Of a DNA stretch of 64,000 nt, positions 1-9,792 are shown in pieces. The stretch covers positions 3,720,001-3,784,000 of the forward strand of contig NZ_CP023667.1 in the NCBI RefSeq assembly GCF_002443155.1. The letters run 5' to 3'. The stretch's first letter is position 1, and each line of letters opens with the position of its first letter. The notes beneath the pieces were generated by a model, which did not search any database, was not told the DNA's origin, and saw only the letters and a program-made list of their open reading frames with translations. The position numbers and the translations under genes are program-made. Source of the DNA: Alcaligenes faecalis (GTDB lineage Bacteria; Pseudomonadota; Gammaproteobacteria; Burkholderiales; Burkholderiaceae_B).

Positions 1-113
1 TTGGACAGAACCGTGCAGATTGCAGCGGTCAGAGTGGTTTTACCGTGGTCAACGTGACCGATAGTACCGACGTTGACGTGCGGTTTAGTCCGTTCAAACT
101 TACCTTTTGCCAT
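1..113 (-). CDS. tuf: Elongation factor Tu, first copy (N-terminal fragment)
   Basis: EF-Tu carries aminoacyl-tRNA to the ribosome as a GTP complex. Only the first 37 codons are in the window; the gene continues past the left edge. The visible part reads [27 protein letters not shown], which contains the GTP-binding P-loop (GHVDHGKT). It lies downstream of fusA on the same strand, as the last gene of the str operon. The sequence is almost identical to the start of the second tuf gene at 21973-23163; differences are confined to a few synonymous bases near the start codon and to the upstream region. The ATG is at 111-113. Confidence 0.97.
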   Translation of the reverse strand, partial: MAKGKFERTKPHVNVGTIGHVDHGKTTLTAAICTVLS

Positions 114-144
114 GATTTATCCCAATTATGTTTTACAGGAAAAC

Positions 145-182
145 AAAAAAAATTGTTGAGCAGCCCGCCATAGGGCGGGCTG
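145..182 (-). terminator. Hairpin plus U-tract between fusA and tuf
   Basis: A perfect 9-bp GC-rich stem (161-169 with 174-182) with a 4-base loop follows the fusA stop on the minus strand. A run of eight T (template 145-152) comes eight bases after the stem. The gap between stem and T-run is longer than in a classic intrinsic terminator, so this may be an attenuator or processing site that adjusts tuf expression relative to fusA. Confidence 0.55.
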
Positions 183-191
183 ATATTGCTA

Positions 192-2294
192 TTACTTACC
201 GCGAGCGCTGATCACTTCGTCAGCCACGTTCTTTGGAGCTTCAGCATATTGCTTGAATTCCATGGTGTACGTAGCGCGACCTTGTGTTTGCGAACGCAGG
301 CTGGTCGAGTAACCGAACATCTCGGCCAGAGGAACCTCGGCCTTGATGACCTTGCCACCACCAACCATATCGTCCATACCCTGAACCATACCGCGACGGG
401 AGGACAAGTCACCCATCACTGTACCGGCGTATTCCTCAGGGGTTTCAACTTCTACAGCCATGGTCGGCTCCAGCAGAACTGGGGCAGCCTTGCGCATACC
501 ATCCTTGAAGGCCATCGAAGCGGCCATACGGAAGGCGTTTTCGTTCGAGTCCACATCGTGGTACGAACCGAAGAACAGCGTAGCCTTGACGTCAACCACT
601 GGGTAGCCAGCGACCACACCTGCGGACAGAGTTTCGCGGATACCTTTCTCAACGGCAGGAATGAATTCGCGAGGAACCACACCGCCCTTGATGGCGTCAA
701 CGAACTCAAAGCCGCCGCCTGCTTCCAGGGGCTCCAGCTTGAGGACAACGTGACCGTACTGACCACGACCACCGGACTGCTTGACGAATTTACCTTCGAT
801 TTCGTCGCAAGTCTTGCGGATGGTTTCGCGGTAAGCCACTTGTGGTTTACCCACGTTGGCTTCCACGCCGAATTCACGGCGCATGCGGTCTACCAGAACT
901 TCCAGGTGCAGCTCGCCCATACCGGAAATAATGGTTTGGCCGGACTCTTCGTCGCTGCTGACGCGGAAAGAAGGATCTTCCTGAGCCAGACGGGACAAGG
1001 CCACGCCCATTTTTTCCTGGTCGGACTTGGTCTTTGGTTCCACAGCCTGCGAAATCACGGGCTCGGGGAACTCCATGCGTTCCAGAATGATGTGCTGACC
1101 AGCGTCACACAGGGTTTCACCTGTGGTCACGTCTTTCAGCCCCACCACGGAAGCGATGTCACCAGCAACCAGTTCTTTCAGTTCGGCACGGTTGTTTGCG
1201 TGCATCTGCAAGATACGGCCGATACGCTCTTTCTTGCCCTTGATAGGGTTGTAGACCGTGTCGCCCGAACGCAGAACGCCCGAGTAAACGCGCACGAAAG
1301 TCAATTGACCAACAAAGGGGTCAGTCATCAGCTTGAACGCCAGAGCGGACATAGGCTCTTCGTCGTTGGCTTTACGATGAATGACTTCACCGTCATCGTC
1401 CGTACCTTCGACAGGTGGAATATCCACTGGCGATGGCAGGTAGTCGATCACGGCGTCCAGCATGCGCTGTACACCCTTGTTCTTGAACGCGGTACCGCAC
1501 AGCATTGGCTGAATTTCGCAGGCAATGGTACGTGTACGCAGACCCAGGTTGATGTCCTCTTCGGAGAGATCACCGTTTTCCAGGTACTTGTTCATCAGGT
1601 CTTCGCTGGCTTCAGCAGCCGACTCGACCATTTTTTCGCGCCATTCTTCGGCCGAAGCTTGCAGCTCGGCAGGAATGTCGGTGTATTCAAATTTCACGCC
1701 GTTGCTGGCTTGATCCCAGATGATTGCTTTCATCTTGATCAGGTCAACCACGCCTTGGAACTCTTCTTCAGCGCCGATCGGGATAACGACAGGCACGGGG
1801 TGGGCTTTCAGACGCAGCTTGAGCTGGTCGTAAACCTTGAAGAAGTTAGCGCCAGTACGGTCCATCTTGTTGATGAAGGCCAGACGAGGCACGCCATACT
1901 TGTTGGCTTGACGCCATACGGTTTCCGACTGAGGCTGAACACCACCCACCGCGCAGTAAACCATGCAAGCGCCGTCCAGCACGCGCATGGAACGCTCAAC
2001 TTCAATAGTGAAGTCAACGTGACCGGGGGTATCAATGATGTTGATACGGTGTTCTGGGTAATTGCCCGCCATACCACGCCAGAAAGCAGTGGTAGCAGCC
2101 GAGGTAATGGTGATCCCGCGCTCTTGCTCTTGCTCCATCCAGTCCATGGTGGCCGAACCTTCGTGGGTTTCGCCCAGCTTGTGGTTCACACCGGTGTAGA
2201 ACAGGATGCGCTCGGTAGTGGTCGTTTTCCCGGCGTCGATGTGAGCCGAGATACCGATATTGCGGTAGCGCTGAATGGGGGTTTTGCGGGCCAT
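192..2294 (-). CDS. fusA: Elongation factor G
   Basis: EF-G is the GTPase that drives translocation of tRNA and mRNA through the ribosome. The 700-residue protein has the usual length. It opens [32 protein letters not shown], with the P-loop AHIDAGKT near residue 18, followed by the G3 DTPGHVDF and G4 NKMD motifs typical of translational GTPases. Domains II to V follow to the C-terminus, including a [11 protein letters not shown] segment characteristic of domain IV. It sits 17 bases after rpsG in the str operon and ahead of tuf. Start ATG at 2292-2294, preceded by a GAGGAC-type ribosome-binding site. Confidence 0.99.
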   Translation of the reverse strand: MARKTPIQRYRNIGISAHIDAGKTTTTERILFYTGVNHKLGETHEGSATMDWMEQEQERGITITSAATTAFWRGMAGNYPEHRINIIDTPGHVDFTIEVERSMRVLDGACMVYCAVGGVQPQSETVWRQANKYGVPRLAFINKMDRTGANFFKVYDQLKLRLKAHPVPVVIPIGAEEEFQGVVDLIKMKAIIWDQASNGVKFEYTDIPAELQASAEEWREKMVESAAEASEDLMNKYLENGDLSEEDINLGLRTRTIACEIQPMLCGTAFKNKGVQRMLDAVIDYLPSPVDIPPVEGTDDDGEVIHRKANDEEPMSALAFKLMTDPFVGQLTFVRVYSGVLRSGDTVYNPIKGKKERIGRILQMHANNRAELKELVAGDIASVVGLKDVTTGETLCDAGQHIILERMEFPEPVISQAVEPKTKSDQEKMGVALSRLAQEDPSFRVSSDEESGQTIISGMGELHLEVLVDRMRREFGVEANVGKPQVAYRETIRKTCDEIEGKFVKQSGGRGQYGHVVLKLEPLEAGGGFEFVDAIKGGVVPREFIPAVEKGIRETLSAGVVAGYPVVDVKATLFFGSYHDVDSNENAFRMAASMAFKDGMRKAAPVLLEPTMAVEVETPEEYAGTVMGDLSSRRGMVQGMDDMVGGGKVIKAEVPLAEMFGYSTSLRSQTQGRATYTMEFKQYAEAPKNVADEVISARGK

Positions 2295-2311
2295 GGTTAT
2301 ATGTCCTCAGA

Positions 2312-2782
2312 TTACCAACGGAAATGGCTGAATGCTTTGTTAGCATCGGCCATCTTGTGCGTGTCTTCACGCTTTTTCATTGCACCGCCACGGCCTTCGG
2401 CCGCATCGGACAATTCGCCGGCCAGGCGCAAGTCCATCGATTTTTCACCGCGCTTTTTAGCGGCTTCGCGCATCCAGCGCATGGCCAGAGCCAGACGACG
2501 GACAGGGCGCACTTCGACAGGAACCTGGTAGTTAGCACCACCAACACGGCGGCTCTTGACTTCAACAACAGGTTTTACATTATTGATGGCAGCATTAAAC
2601 ACTTCGAGCGGATCTTTGCCGGTTTTCTGCGCAATTTGTTCCAGCGCGCCATAAACAATACGTTCGGCAACAGCTTTCTTGCCGGACAGCATGACCACGT
2701 TCATGAATTTGGCCAGCTCAACGCTGCCAAATTTTGGGTCAGGTAGGATTTCACGTTTGGGTACTTCGCGACGGCGAGGCAT
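2312..2782 (-). CDS. rpsG: 30S ribosomal protein S7
   Basis: S7 is a primary 16S rRNA-binding protein that nucleates the head of the small subunit and contacts the E-site tRNA. The 156-residue protein begins [20 protein letters not shown] and ends FSHFRW, with length and both ends matching bacterial S7. It lies between rpsL and fusA in the str operon. In E. coli S7 represses its own operon by binding the rpsL-rpsG spacer; the 139-base spacer here (2783-2921) is long enough for such a site, though I could not fold it. An AAGGAAAT ribosome-binding site precedes the ATG. Confidence 0.99.
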   Translation of the reverse strand: MPRRREVPKREILPDPKFGSVELAKFMNVVMLSGKKAVAERIVYGALEQIAQKTGKDPLEVFNAAINNVKPVVEVKSRRVGGANYQVPVEVRPVRRLALAMRWMREAAKKRGEKSMDLRLAGELSDAAEGRGGAMKKREDTHKMADANKAFSHFRW

Positions 2783-2921
2783 TTTAATTTCCTTGTGACT
2801 ATTCAGTTGAACCGCTTTTCGCGGTCTCGGTCATTCATGACAAATGACCACTTACCTACCATGGCACTCAGGCCACGGTTGCACGGATCCAGATCAGTGA
2901 ACTGATCGATGGATACATGGA

Positions 2922-3293
2922 TTACTTGGGACGCTTGGCGCCGTACTTGGAGCGGGACTGTTTACGGTCCTTGACGCCTTGCAGGTCAAGAGCACCGCGA
3001 ACGATGTGGTAACGCACACCTGGCAAATCTTTAACACGACCACCACGGACGAGAACGACCGAGTGCTCTTGCAGGTTGTGGCCTTCACCACCGATGTAAG
3101 AAATAACTTCGAAGCCGTTGGTCAGACGCACTTTGGCGACTTTACGCAGAGCGGAGTTAGGCTTTTTGGGGGTCGTGGTGTATACACGGGTGCAAACACC
3201 GCGGCGCTGTGGGCAGTTCTCGAGCGCTGGGCTCTTGCTGCTAACGCGGCTGACTTCGCGCGGTTTACGCACGAGCTGGCTAATGGTTGGCAT
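2922..3293 (-). CDS. rpsL: 30S ribosomal protein S12
   Basis: S12 sits at the decoding centre and controls translational accuracy. The open frame extends further upstream, but the family start is [12 protein letters not shown] at 3291-3293, preceded by AAAGG; the upstream extension has no similarity to S12. The protein is 123 residues. The [10 protein letters not shown] loop carries Lys43 and the GGRVKDLPG loop carries the second conserved lysine, so the residues commonly changed in streptomycin-resistant mutants are wild type. It is the first gene of the str operon. Confidence 0.98.
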   Translation of the reverse strand: MPTISQLVRKPREVSRVSSKSPALENCPQRRGVCTRVYTTTPKKPNSALRKVAKVRLTNGFEVISYIGGEGHNLQEHSVVLVRGGRVKDLPGVRYHIVRGALDLQGVKDRKQSRSKYGAKRPK

Positions 3294-3713
3294 GACCTTT
3301 ACGTATCCTATAACGTACTTTACGTACTGGTTGACGTATGTGTTTTGAAAAACGCCGTCCAGTTGGCGGGTTTTGAAACCCTGTACCGGAAGCGGCATTG
3401 CGCAATACCACTCCCCATAAAACACGAAAAAGAGCGGTCTTGCACATGGCTTGGGCTTGATTTCAAGCACTAAAAAAGTGCCCGCAGCCCCTAAATTCAG
3501 GGCTGCCATCAAATTACTGCAAGGTGTACCGGCAAAGGATCCTTAAAGTAAGCTCTAAAATTTACCACAGTAAACCCTTATAGGTCAACGATTTGGACAC
3601 CGATCCAGCACTTTCCCGTTGTCACCGCACACGCATGGAAGCACTTGGTCACTCGCTATCTACATATCGTTATACTGCAGGGCTATTGCACTTCTGCGAC
3701 AAGGACAATACCC
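3294..3713. promoter_or_regulatory. Divergent intergenic region between rpsL and the response regulator
   Basis: This 420-base stretch must hold the str operon promoter (minus strand) and the promoter of the signalling block (plus strand). Just upstream of rpsL, four copies of ACGTA occur at 3301, 3313, 3322 and 3334, spaced 12, 9 and 12 bases apart; on the minus strand two of them are TACGTAAAG. I see no other gene and cannot assign -35/-10 boxes with confidence. Confidence 0.5.
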
Positions 3714-4418
3714 ATGATCATCGCTTCCCTGGAAGACGACCTCGTCCAGGCTGAACTGATTGCCCGGATCTTGACCGAGGCTGGCTATGAGTGTCGCTCC
3801 TTTCATCAAGGAAAGGACCTGCTGGCCGCACTGGCCAAGCCACATAATTTCGGTTTATTGCTACTGGACTGGGAACTGCCGGATGTCAGCGGCCTGGATG
3901 TGTTGCGTTGGGTTCGCACCACACTGGGCCATGCCCTGCCCGTCATATTCCTGACCAGCCGTACCCAGGAAGAGGATCTGGTCACGGGTTTGCAGGCCGG
4001 AGCCGACGACTATATTAATAAGCCCGTACGCAAGGGAGAGCTGGTTGCGCGCGTCAATGCTGCTGTCCGGCGTATGGATCTGAGCACCTCGGCCACTCAG
4101 GACAGCCGCTTTTCGTTTGCGGGCTACGATATCTTTCCTGAACAAGGCCATATTGTGCTGGACGGGGAACCCGTCACCCTGGCGCCCAAAGAATTTGAAC
4201 TGGCCCTTTTGCTGTTTCGCAACCCCGGCCGCCTGTTCTCGCGTGATGTTTTAAGCTCCGCGGTCTGGAACCGGGAAATTCCGGCCACCTCCCGTACGCT
4301 GGACACTCACCTGTCCAACATACGCCGTAAACTCCAGTTGCGACCCGAAAACGGGGTGCGCCTGACGGCATCTTACGCCCTGGGCTATCGCCTTGAACTT
4401 TTGACCGACCCTAGCTAG
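3714..4418 (+). CDS. OmpR-family response regulator
   Basis: A two-component output protein of 234 residues: receiver domain (about 1-120) followed by a winged-helix DNA-binding domain (about 135-230). The receiver shows the acidic pair E7-D8-D9, phosphoacceptor Asp52 (LLLDWELPD), Thr81 and Lys103 (NKP). The C-terminal half has the PKEFELALLLFRNPGRLFSRD and RTLDTHLSNIRRKL segments of Trans_reg_C. The start is placed at ATG 3714 behind AAGGA; an upstream in-frame extension lacks a ribosome-binding site. It lies 9 bases before a LysM-FecR protein and in the same run as a CHASE2 kinase, its likely partner. Its targets are unknown. Confidence 0.93.
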   Translation: MIIASLEDDLVQAELIARILTEAGYECRSFHQGKDLLAALAKPHNFGLLLLDWELPDVSGLDVLRWVRTTLGHALPVIFLTSRTQEEDLVTGLQAGADDYINKPVRKGELVARVNAAVRRMDLSTSATQDSRFSFAGYDIFPEQGHIVLDGEPVTLAPKEFELALLLFRNPGRLFSRDVLSSAVWNREIPATSRTLDTHLSNIRRKLQLRPENGVRLTASYALGYRLELLTDPS

Positions 4419-4427
4419 CCGACTTCT

Positions 4428-5522
4428 ATGATTACTTTGCGTATCGCCGCCCCCCTTGTTTGCGGCCTGATTTGGGGTGGCGTCGTGTCAGCCCAACCTT
4501 CCGGCGCCCGTGGCGAGAACTTCATCTACAAAGTGCTGGCCGGTGACACCTTGCTGGATATTTCCCAGACTTACACACGCCAGAGCCGTAACTGGTCCGA
4601 AATCCAGCGCTTGAATGCGGTGGCTGACCCTTATCGCCTGCCCATTGGCAAAGAGCTGCACATTCCGTTTCGCATGATCCCGGAAGTGGCCGCCCCCGCC
4701 CGCATCACGCACCAAACCGGCCAGATTCTGGTAAACGGACAAGCGCTGGGCGCAGGCACCACGCATTTGCAGGAAGGCGACCTGATACGCACGGGCAGCA
4801 ACGGCTATCTGACACTGGAACTGCAGGACGGCAGCCAACTGAGCGTGCCCGCCCAGGCTTCCTTGAGCGTGACCCGCATGCGTGCCTTTGAAGGCACGGG
4901 CCTGACCGACTCGATCATCGCTCTGGATGATGGCGACGTGGAATCGCGTGTGTCCCCGGAGAAAACCGGCGTGGGCCGCTTTGAAGTCCGTACCCCTGTC
5001 AGCATTACCGGCGTGCGGGGCACCGAATTGCGTGTGCGCACCCAGCAAGGCATGGCTCACAGCGAAGTGCTGGAAGGCCGCGCAGAACTGGGCACCCAGC
5101 AACGCAGCACCCCCACTGCCCTGAAGCAGAATCAAGGGGCTGCGGTGGGCACAGACGGCAACATCATGGCACTGGCGCCCTTGTTGCCCGCCCCGCAAAT
5201 CTCCACCCCCGAGCGTCGCGGCGGTCAATGGAACAGCACGATTCAGGCTGTACCCGGTGCCCAGGCCTATCTGGTTCAGACCTCCACCGATCCGCAAGGC
5301 GCCAAGCTGCTGTCGCGCGACATCACGACCGATACGGACATTCAGTTCGGTGCCTCGCGCCCCGGCACCTACTACGTCACCGTACGTGCCATTGACCGCC
5401 ACGGTCTGATGGGTCCGGACACGATCGAAAGCTTTGAAGGCGCAGCCAGCCTGACCAGCTCGGATGGCCAGGCCGTGGTCAGCAATTTTGGCGACCCAAT
5501 CCTGCTCTCTCAATTCGAGTAG
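4428..5522 (+). CDS. Secreted LysM and FecR domain protein
   Basis: A 364-residue exported protein. A signal peptide (about 1-22, ending VVSA) is followed by a LysM peptidoglycan-binding domain (about 33-80, YKVLAGDTLLDISQTY...NAVADPYRLPIGKELHIP). A FecR-type beta domain follows (about 115-215, with VRTPVSITGVRGTELRV), then a C-terminal fibronectin-like segment. It has no transmembrane helix beyond the signal. It lies between the response regulator and the CHASE2 kinase with spacings of 9 and 16 bases, so the three are probably co-transcribed. Inference: a cell-wall-anchored periplasmic partner that informs the kinase; this role is not established. Confidence 0.85.
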   Translation: MITLRIAAPLVCGLIWGGVVSAQPSGARGENFIYKVLAGDTLLDISQTYTRQSRNWSEIQRLNAVADPYRLPIGKELHIPFRMIPEVAAPARITHQTGQILVNGQALGAGTTHLQEGDLIRTGSNGYLTLELQDGSQLSVPAQASLSVTRMRAFEGTGLTDSIIALDDGDVESRVSPEKTGVGRFEVRTPVSITGVRGTELRVRTQQGMAHSEVLEGRAELGTQQRSTPTALKQNQGAAVGTDGNIMALAPLLPAPQISTPERRGGQWNSTIQAVPGAQAYLVQTSTDPQGAKLLSRDITTDTDIQFGASRPGTYYVTVRAIDRHGLMGPDTIESFEGAASLTSSDGQAVVSNFGDPILLSQFE

Positions 5523-5538
5523 CTAAACGGCGTACGGC

Positions 5539-7506
5539 ATGAGCAGCCCAGCCCCCAGAAACAGCAAGCTACTCTCCGACCGGATTCGGAAAGAGTGGCA
5601 TCTGGTCTCGGGCTTGCTGATGCTGCTGACCTTGTTGTTCAGTTCCCTGCGTGACGATTTCGCTCTGGGCAAGCTGAACAACCTGATTTACGACTTCACC
5701 ATGGCGGCGGCAATTCCACAGGCCGCCCCCCCGGACATTGTCATCGTCGCGATTGACGACTACAGCATTGCCAATCTGGGTTTCTGGCCCTGGCGGCGTA
5801 TCAACCACGCGCAGCTGTTGGGCCGTCTTGAACAGGCCCGTGCGGTTGGCATAGACCTGGTCTTTCAGGAACCCAATCCCGCCTATCCCGATGATGATCT
5901 CGCTCTAACGCAAGCCATTCAGCAACATGGGCGTGTAGTCCTGCCGCTGGTATATGACCCGCAGCGCTACATCGTCCATACCGCCATTCCCATGCTCAGC
6001 CAGGCGGCCAAAGCATCGGGATATATCAATATCGAACCCGACCCGGATGGTGTGGTTCGCCGTGTCGCGCTGCAACGTGTCACTCCCTTGGAACGCGTGC
6101 TGCCGCACTTTACGATTGCAATGTTAATGACGGGCGGGGATATGGATCTGGCCTTGCAGGCCCTGGACTCCAGCAAGACTGACATTCCGCACATTCCTTT
6201 TCTGGGGCGCAGTGGACACTTTCAGACCGTTCCTTACTTCAATGTACTGAATGGGGACATCCCGGCCTCTTTCTTCAAGGACAAATACGTCCTGGTCGGC
6301 GCCTGGGGCAGTGGGCTGGGAGATACCTTTCCAACCCCATTATCCAAAGCTGGCATGAGCAGCATGTCGGGTGTGGAGATTCTGGCCAACACCCTACAGG
6401 CCGTACGCAGCAATCAATGGGTGCGCACACCGCCAGCCTGGTTTATTGCGCTGGCCAGTTGCTTGCCAGTCCTGCTGGCGTGTCAGGTTCTGATCTATCT
6501 GTCGCCACGCGCCACCTTGCTGAGCCTGATCGGGCTGGTCTTTGCGATCTTGCTGGTGAACTGGATCGCCATGCATGGCTTCAACCTGTGGATTCCGCCC
6601 CTGGCCAGCCTGATTACCGTCCTGCTAGCCTACCCGCTCTGGCATTGGCGCAGTCAAGAAGCCGCCCTGAATCAGGTCACGGAAGAACTGAACAAGCTGC
6701 AGCTGGAATACCCCGATGTCAGAACGGCGCTGAACGAGCGGCTGTCTGGTTTGAGTGCACGTAACCTGCCTCATCGTCTGACCCAACTGCACAAATCCAT
6801 CAATCTGCTGCGCCAGGCCCAAACCAAGCGTGAAGAAACACTGCGCTTTATCTCGCACGATATGCGGGCCCCCCAGAACTCCATCCTGGCTCTGGCCAGC
6901 CTGCAACGTCAGGATGACAGCAAGCTGCCGCCCGACCAGTTCCTGCACAAGATGGAAAACTATGCCGAACAAACGCTGGAGCTGGTCGATAACTTCATCA
7001 GCCTGGCACGAGCCGAAGCGATGGAGATGGTGCTAAGCCCGCTGGCTCTGCCCGATCTGCTGGCAGACTGTATGGACGATGCCTGGGCCAGTGCCAGAAA
7101 ACGCTCCATCAGCCTGAACCTGCATGACTCGGAACTGGTCTGGGTAAACGGCAACGCTCCCATGCTGCGCCGTGCCTTTACCAACCTGATTCAGAACGCT
7201 ATCAAATATGGGCCGGATGGCAACCAGATTGATATAGAGCTGGTTCTGGATAAAAAAACAGTGCGGATATTCGTCAAGGATCAGGGCTGGGGTATTCCAA
7301 TCGAAAATCAGGCAACTATTTTCGAACCCTATCACCGTGCCCATGAGAACACCGCCGGTGCACCTTCAGGTAGCGGGCTGGGTCTGGCTTTTGTGAAAAC
7401 CGTCATCAACAAGCATGGTGGCGACATTGCCCTGGACAGCACCAACGAACAGGGCTGTACCTTTATCGTTTCCCTGAGCACCATTGATGTTTCCGATGAA
7501 GGCTGA
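5539..7506 (+). CDS. CHASE2-domain sensor histidine kinase
   Basis: A 655-residue membrane kinase. An N-terminal helix (about 22-38) leads to a periplasmic CHASE2 sensor (about 45-290; PDIVIVAIDDYSIANLGFWPWRR is typical). Three transmembrane helices follow near residues 300-375, then a coiled linker. The HisKA domain has phosphoacceptor His440 (RFISHDMRAPQNS), and the HATPase has DQGWGIP and GSGLGLAF glycine boxes. The upstream OmpR-type regulator is the likely phosphoacceptor. The stimulus is unknown. The stop overlaps the start of the following AraC gene. The HATPase and CHASE2 assignments are secure from the motifs; the pairing is inferred from the operon. Confidence 0.93.
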   Translation: MSSPAPRNSKLLSDRIRKEWHLVSGLLMLLTLLFSSLRDDFALGKLNNLIYDFTMAAAIPQAAPPDIVIVAIDDYSIANLGFWPWRRINHAQLLGRLEQARAVGIDLVFQEPNPAYPDDDLALTQAIQQHGRVVLPLVYDPQRYIVHTAIPMLSQAAKASGYINIEPDPDGVVRRVALQRVTPLERVLPHFTIAMLMTGGDMDLALQALDSSKTDIPHIPFLGRSGHFQTVPYFNVLNGDIPASFFKDKYVLVGAWGSGLGDTFPTPLSKAGMSSMSGVEILANTLQAVRSNQWVRTPPAWFIALASCLPVLLACQVLIYLSPRATLLSLIGLVFAILLVNWIAMHGFNLWIPPLASLITVLLAYPLWHWRSQEAALNQVTEELNKLQLEYPDVRTALNERLSGLSARNLPHRLTQLHKSINLLRQAQTKREETLRFISHDMRAPQNSILALASLQRQDDSKLPPDQFLHKMENYAEQTLELVDNFISLARAEAMEMVLSPLALPDLLADCMDDAWASARKRSISLNLHDSELVWVNGNAPMLRRAFTNLIQNAIKYGPDGNQIDIELVLDKKTVRIFVKDQGWGIPIENQATIFEPYHRAHENTAGAPSGSGLGLAFVKTVINKHGGDIALDSTNEQGCTFIVSLSTIDVSDEG

Positions 7507-8290
7507 GTTCTGGCGGGACAAGGCCCTGCCCTATGTCGAGAGCCGCCGCGCTTGCGACAGTCGTATCTGCTACCAGAAGCACAGTCACCCGACCTTCTCC
7601 ATCGGTGCCGTTGATAGCGGTGGCAGCGTCTTTACGGGCGCGCCCGGCGGCCCGGTCCAGCTTGCACCTGGCTCGCTGGTCTTTGTTCCCGCGCACCGTA
7701 GCCACGCCTGCAACCCTCTGCCGGATCAATCCTGGAGCTATCAGATGCTGCATCTGGATGCATCATGGCTGGAGCAGCTTTGGCAGGAAAGCACGGGATT
7801 CAGGCTTGGGGCCCAGGAGCCTATCCGTGTTAGTCACGAACCGGAGCTTTATGCAGCCTACTGTGAGTTGAACACCCTCTTGTTTTCAGCCGCTCCAGTA
7901 CTGAGCAAAGAAGCAGCGCTGATCGACTTTTTGCTTCACCATGGCTCAGCCCAATCCCAGCCCTTGGCACCCGCTCCCCCGCCTAGCCCCGTTTTGCAGA
8001 AAACCCTGGATCGCTGGGTTAAAGGCCAGTTAGCCACTATCCCACTGCACGAACTGGCTCAGGAAACCGGTTTTAGCCGCTACCAGCTGATTCGTGCCTT
8101 TCGCCGCCATACTGGTCTGACGCCACAGCGCTGGCAATTGAATCAGCGCGTCAACCTGGCCCGTGATGCCTTGCTCCAAGGTGATGAGCTGGCTGATATT
8201 GCCTATCGTCTGGGCTTTGCGGATCAAAGCCATTTTCAACGCGTATTCAAGCACTACACCGGCGTCACGCCAGGGCGATACCGAGGCTAG
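7496..8290 (+). CDS. AraC-family transcriptional regulator with cupin sensor
   Basis: About 264 residues: an N-terminal cupin-like AraC_binding domain (about 10-140; HSHPTFSIGAVDSGG, PGSLVFVPAHRSHACNP) and a C-terminal double helix-turn-helix (about 165-260; LAQETGFSRYQLIRAFRRHTGLTPQRW, IAYRLGFADQSHFQRVFKHYTGVTPGRYR). Start candidates are ATG 7496 or ATG 7487; both overlap the kinase stop by 11-20 bases, implying translational coupling. It lies 90 bases before a LysE-type exporter. AraC regulators of this shape often control a neighbouring LysE exporter, so that gene is the likeliest target. The ligand is unknown. Confidence 0.92.
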   Translation: MKAEFWRDKALPYVESRRACDSRICYQKHSHPTFSIGAVDSGGSVFTGAPGGPVQLAPGSLVFVPAHRSHACNPLPDQSWSYQMLHLDASWLEQLWQESTGFRLGAQEPIRVSHEPELYAAYCELNTLLFSAAPVLSKEAALIDFLLHHGSAQSQPLAPAPPPSPVLQKTLDRWVKGQLATIPLHELAQETGFSRYQLIRAFRRHTGLTPQRWQLNQRVNLARDALLQGDELADIAYRLGFADQSHFQRVFKHYTGVTPGRYRG

Positions 8291-8380
8291 ACACCATCCA
8301 GCGCCCAGCCCCTCCTTGGGCGTGCACTTTCATTCAATACGGGCCCTATCCTTCTCGTCACACTGCGGTTTTCTCCAGGA

Positions 8381-9028
8381 TTGACCGCCGTGACCCTGTT
8401 CTTGCTGATCGCCAGCACCCATTTCCTGGCCCTGCTTTCCCCCGGCCCCGATTTCTTCCTGATTGCACGCAGCACCTTGGCCCATGGCCGCTGGGTAGCA
8501 AGCGGAGCTTGCGCAGGCGTCGCCATGGCCAACGGCCTATATATCAGCCTGGCGCTGACGGGTTTTACACGGATGAGTACCGGCAGCCCTCTCTTTTTGC
8601 TGCTTCAGGGTGCTGGAGGCCTGTATCTGCTGTACCTGGGCGTGAAATTTCTGCAAGCGGCCCGTCACGACGCCCAGCAACGAATCAGTGCCTCTGGCGC
8701 TTCTACAGGCGGCTGGTGGCATCATGTTCTGATGGGTTTGCTCTCCGGCCTGCTGAACCCTAAAAACGCCCTGTTTTACGCCAGCCTGGCCTCGGTACTG
8801 GCAAGCAGCCGTGCAGGTCCGGTTCTGCACATACTGCTGGGTCTGTGGATGTTTTTTATTGTATTGCTCTGGGATTTGTTCATTACCGTTCTGATCGGGC
8901 ATCCTCGCTGGCAACAGAGGATACAAAAGCACTTGCCGCGAATAGAACAGCTCTGTGGGCTGCTGCTCTGCCTGATTGCCACCGCCGCGCTATTCAATGT
9001 GGCCCAACATCTGACTGAGGCGCCCTGA
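8381..9028 (+). CDS. LysE/RhtB-family amino acid exporter
   Basis: A 215-residue inner-membrane protein with about six hydrophobic helices. It shows the family signature near the start, LLSPGPDFFLIARSTLAHGRWVASGACAGVA, and LLNPKNALFYASLAS in the middle. LysE/RhtB proteins export amino acids or their analogues; the substrate cannot be told from sequence. No ATG is available: the frame opens with TTG at 8381, and a GTG at 8390 behind CCAGGA is better spaced, giving 212 residues. It follows the AraC gene and probably depends on it. Confidence 0.88.
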   Translation: MTAVTLFLLIASTHFLALLSPGPDFFLIARSTLAHGRWVASGACAGVAMANGLYISLALTGFTRMSTGSPLFLLLQGAGGLYLLYLGVKFLQAARHDAQQRISASGASTGGWWHHVLMGLLSGLLNPKNALFYASLASVLASSRAGPVLHILLGLWMFFIVLLWDLFITVLIGHPRWQQRIQKHLPRIEQLCGLLLCLIATAALFNVAQHLTEAP

Positions 9029-9274
9029 AAAGCGACACCTGCTCTGCGCTGGCGTCAAGCTCCCTAGAGGCGATAGAGTGAGGCTGTTAGAGCCATATCA
9101 AACGATGAGAAAACAAATCATTTGCGGGGTCGGACGGGGCAACATAAGCCGGTAAAATAGTCCGGGTCTACGTTTTGTTAAGCACCTTTAGTGCGCTACA
9201 GTCTATGCTGTAAGACCGGAACAACACCCCCGTGTCCCGTTCCTTTTTTTGTCAGTTTTCGAGGAGTTACTAGA
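9029..9274 (+). promoter_or_regulatory. Azurin upstream region
   Basis: No gene is seen between the exporter and azurin. The azurin ribosome-binding site GAGGAG lies at 9261-9266, eight bases before the ATG. I could not identify a convincing FNR/Anr box or a sigma-70 promoter by eye. Confidence 0.4.
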
Positions 9275-9721
9275 ATGTTTGCCAAACTTGCTTTCACAGC
9301 CGTTCTTGGATTGGCCAGCGTGCCTGCTTTTGCTGCTTGCGACATTACCATCGAAGGCAATGACTCCATGCAGTTCAACACCAAGAGCATCGTTGTTGAC
9401 AAGACATGCAAGGAATTCACGATCAACCTGAAACACACCGGCAAGCTGCCTAAAGCAGCCATGGGCCACAACGTCGTTATCTCGAAGAAATCCGATGAAA
9501 GCGCTGTTGCTACCGATGGAATGAAAGCCGGCCTGGACAACAACTACGTTAAAGCCGGTGACGAGCGCGTGATCGCCCACACTGACGTGGTCGGCGGCGG
9601 TGAAAGCACCTCCGTAACGTTTGACGTCTCCAAGCTGAAAGAAGGCGAAGACTACGCTTTCTTTTGCTCCTTCCCTGGTCACTGGAGCATTATGACTGGC
9701 GAAATCAAGCTGGGTAGCTAA
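9275..9721 (+). CDS. azu: Azurin, periplasmic blue copper protein
   Basis: Azurin shuttles electrons in the periplasm, classically to copper nitrite reductase or cytochrome oxidases. The precursor is 148 residues with a signal peptide cleaved after AFA (residue 20). In mature numbering from ACDITIEG, the copper ligands are His45, Cys111 and His116, with axial Met120 ([12 protein letters not shown]). Cys2-Cys25 can form the usual disulfide. The mature protein is very close to A. faecalis azurin as I recall it, and this is the strongest taxonomic clue in the window. It is monocistronic, with a strong terminator after the stop. The ATG is fixed by GAGGAG eight bases upstream. Confidence 0.98.
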   Translation: MFAKLAFTAVLGLASVPAFAACDITIEGNDSMQFNTKSIVVDKTCKEFTINLKHTGKLPKAAMGHNVVISKKSDESAVATDGMKAGLDNNYVKAGDERVIAHTDVVGGGESTSVTFDVSKLKEGEDYAFFCSFPGHWSIMTGEIKLGS

Positions 9722-9752
9722 GCACATCCGCTTGTAGCCGCCAGACGGCCAT

Positions 9753-9792
9753 AAAAAATCCCCACGTGGCATAGCCATGTGGGGATTTTTTT
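9753..9792. terminator. Bidirectional terminator between azurin and rpoC
   Basis: An imperfect stem of AAAAAATCCCCAC and GTGGGGATTTTTT with a short loop. T-runs lie on both strands, so it can end the azurin transcript rightward and the rpoBC transcript leftward. Confidence 0.93.

Noticed and set aside
4488..5513. Open frame antisense to the LysM-FecR gene
   Set aside because: The sense frame has a signal peptide and two domains; the antisense translation has none and no start context.
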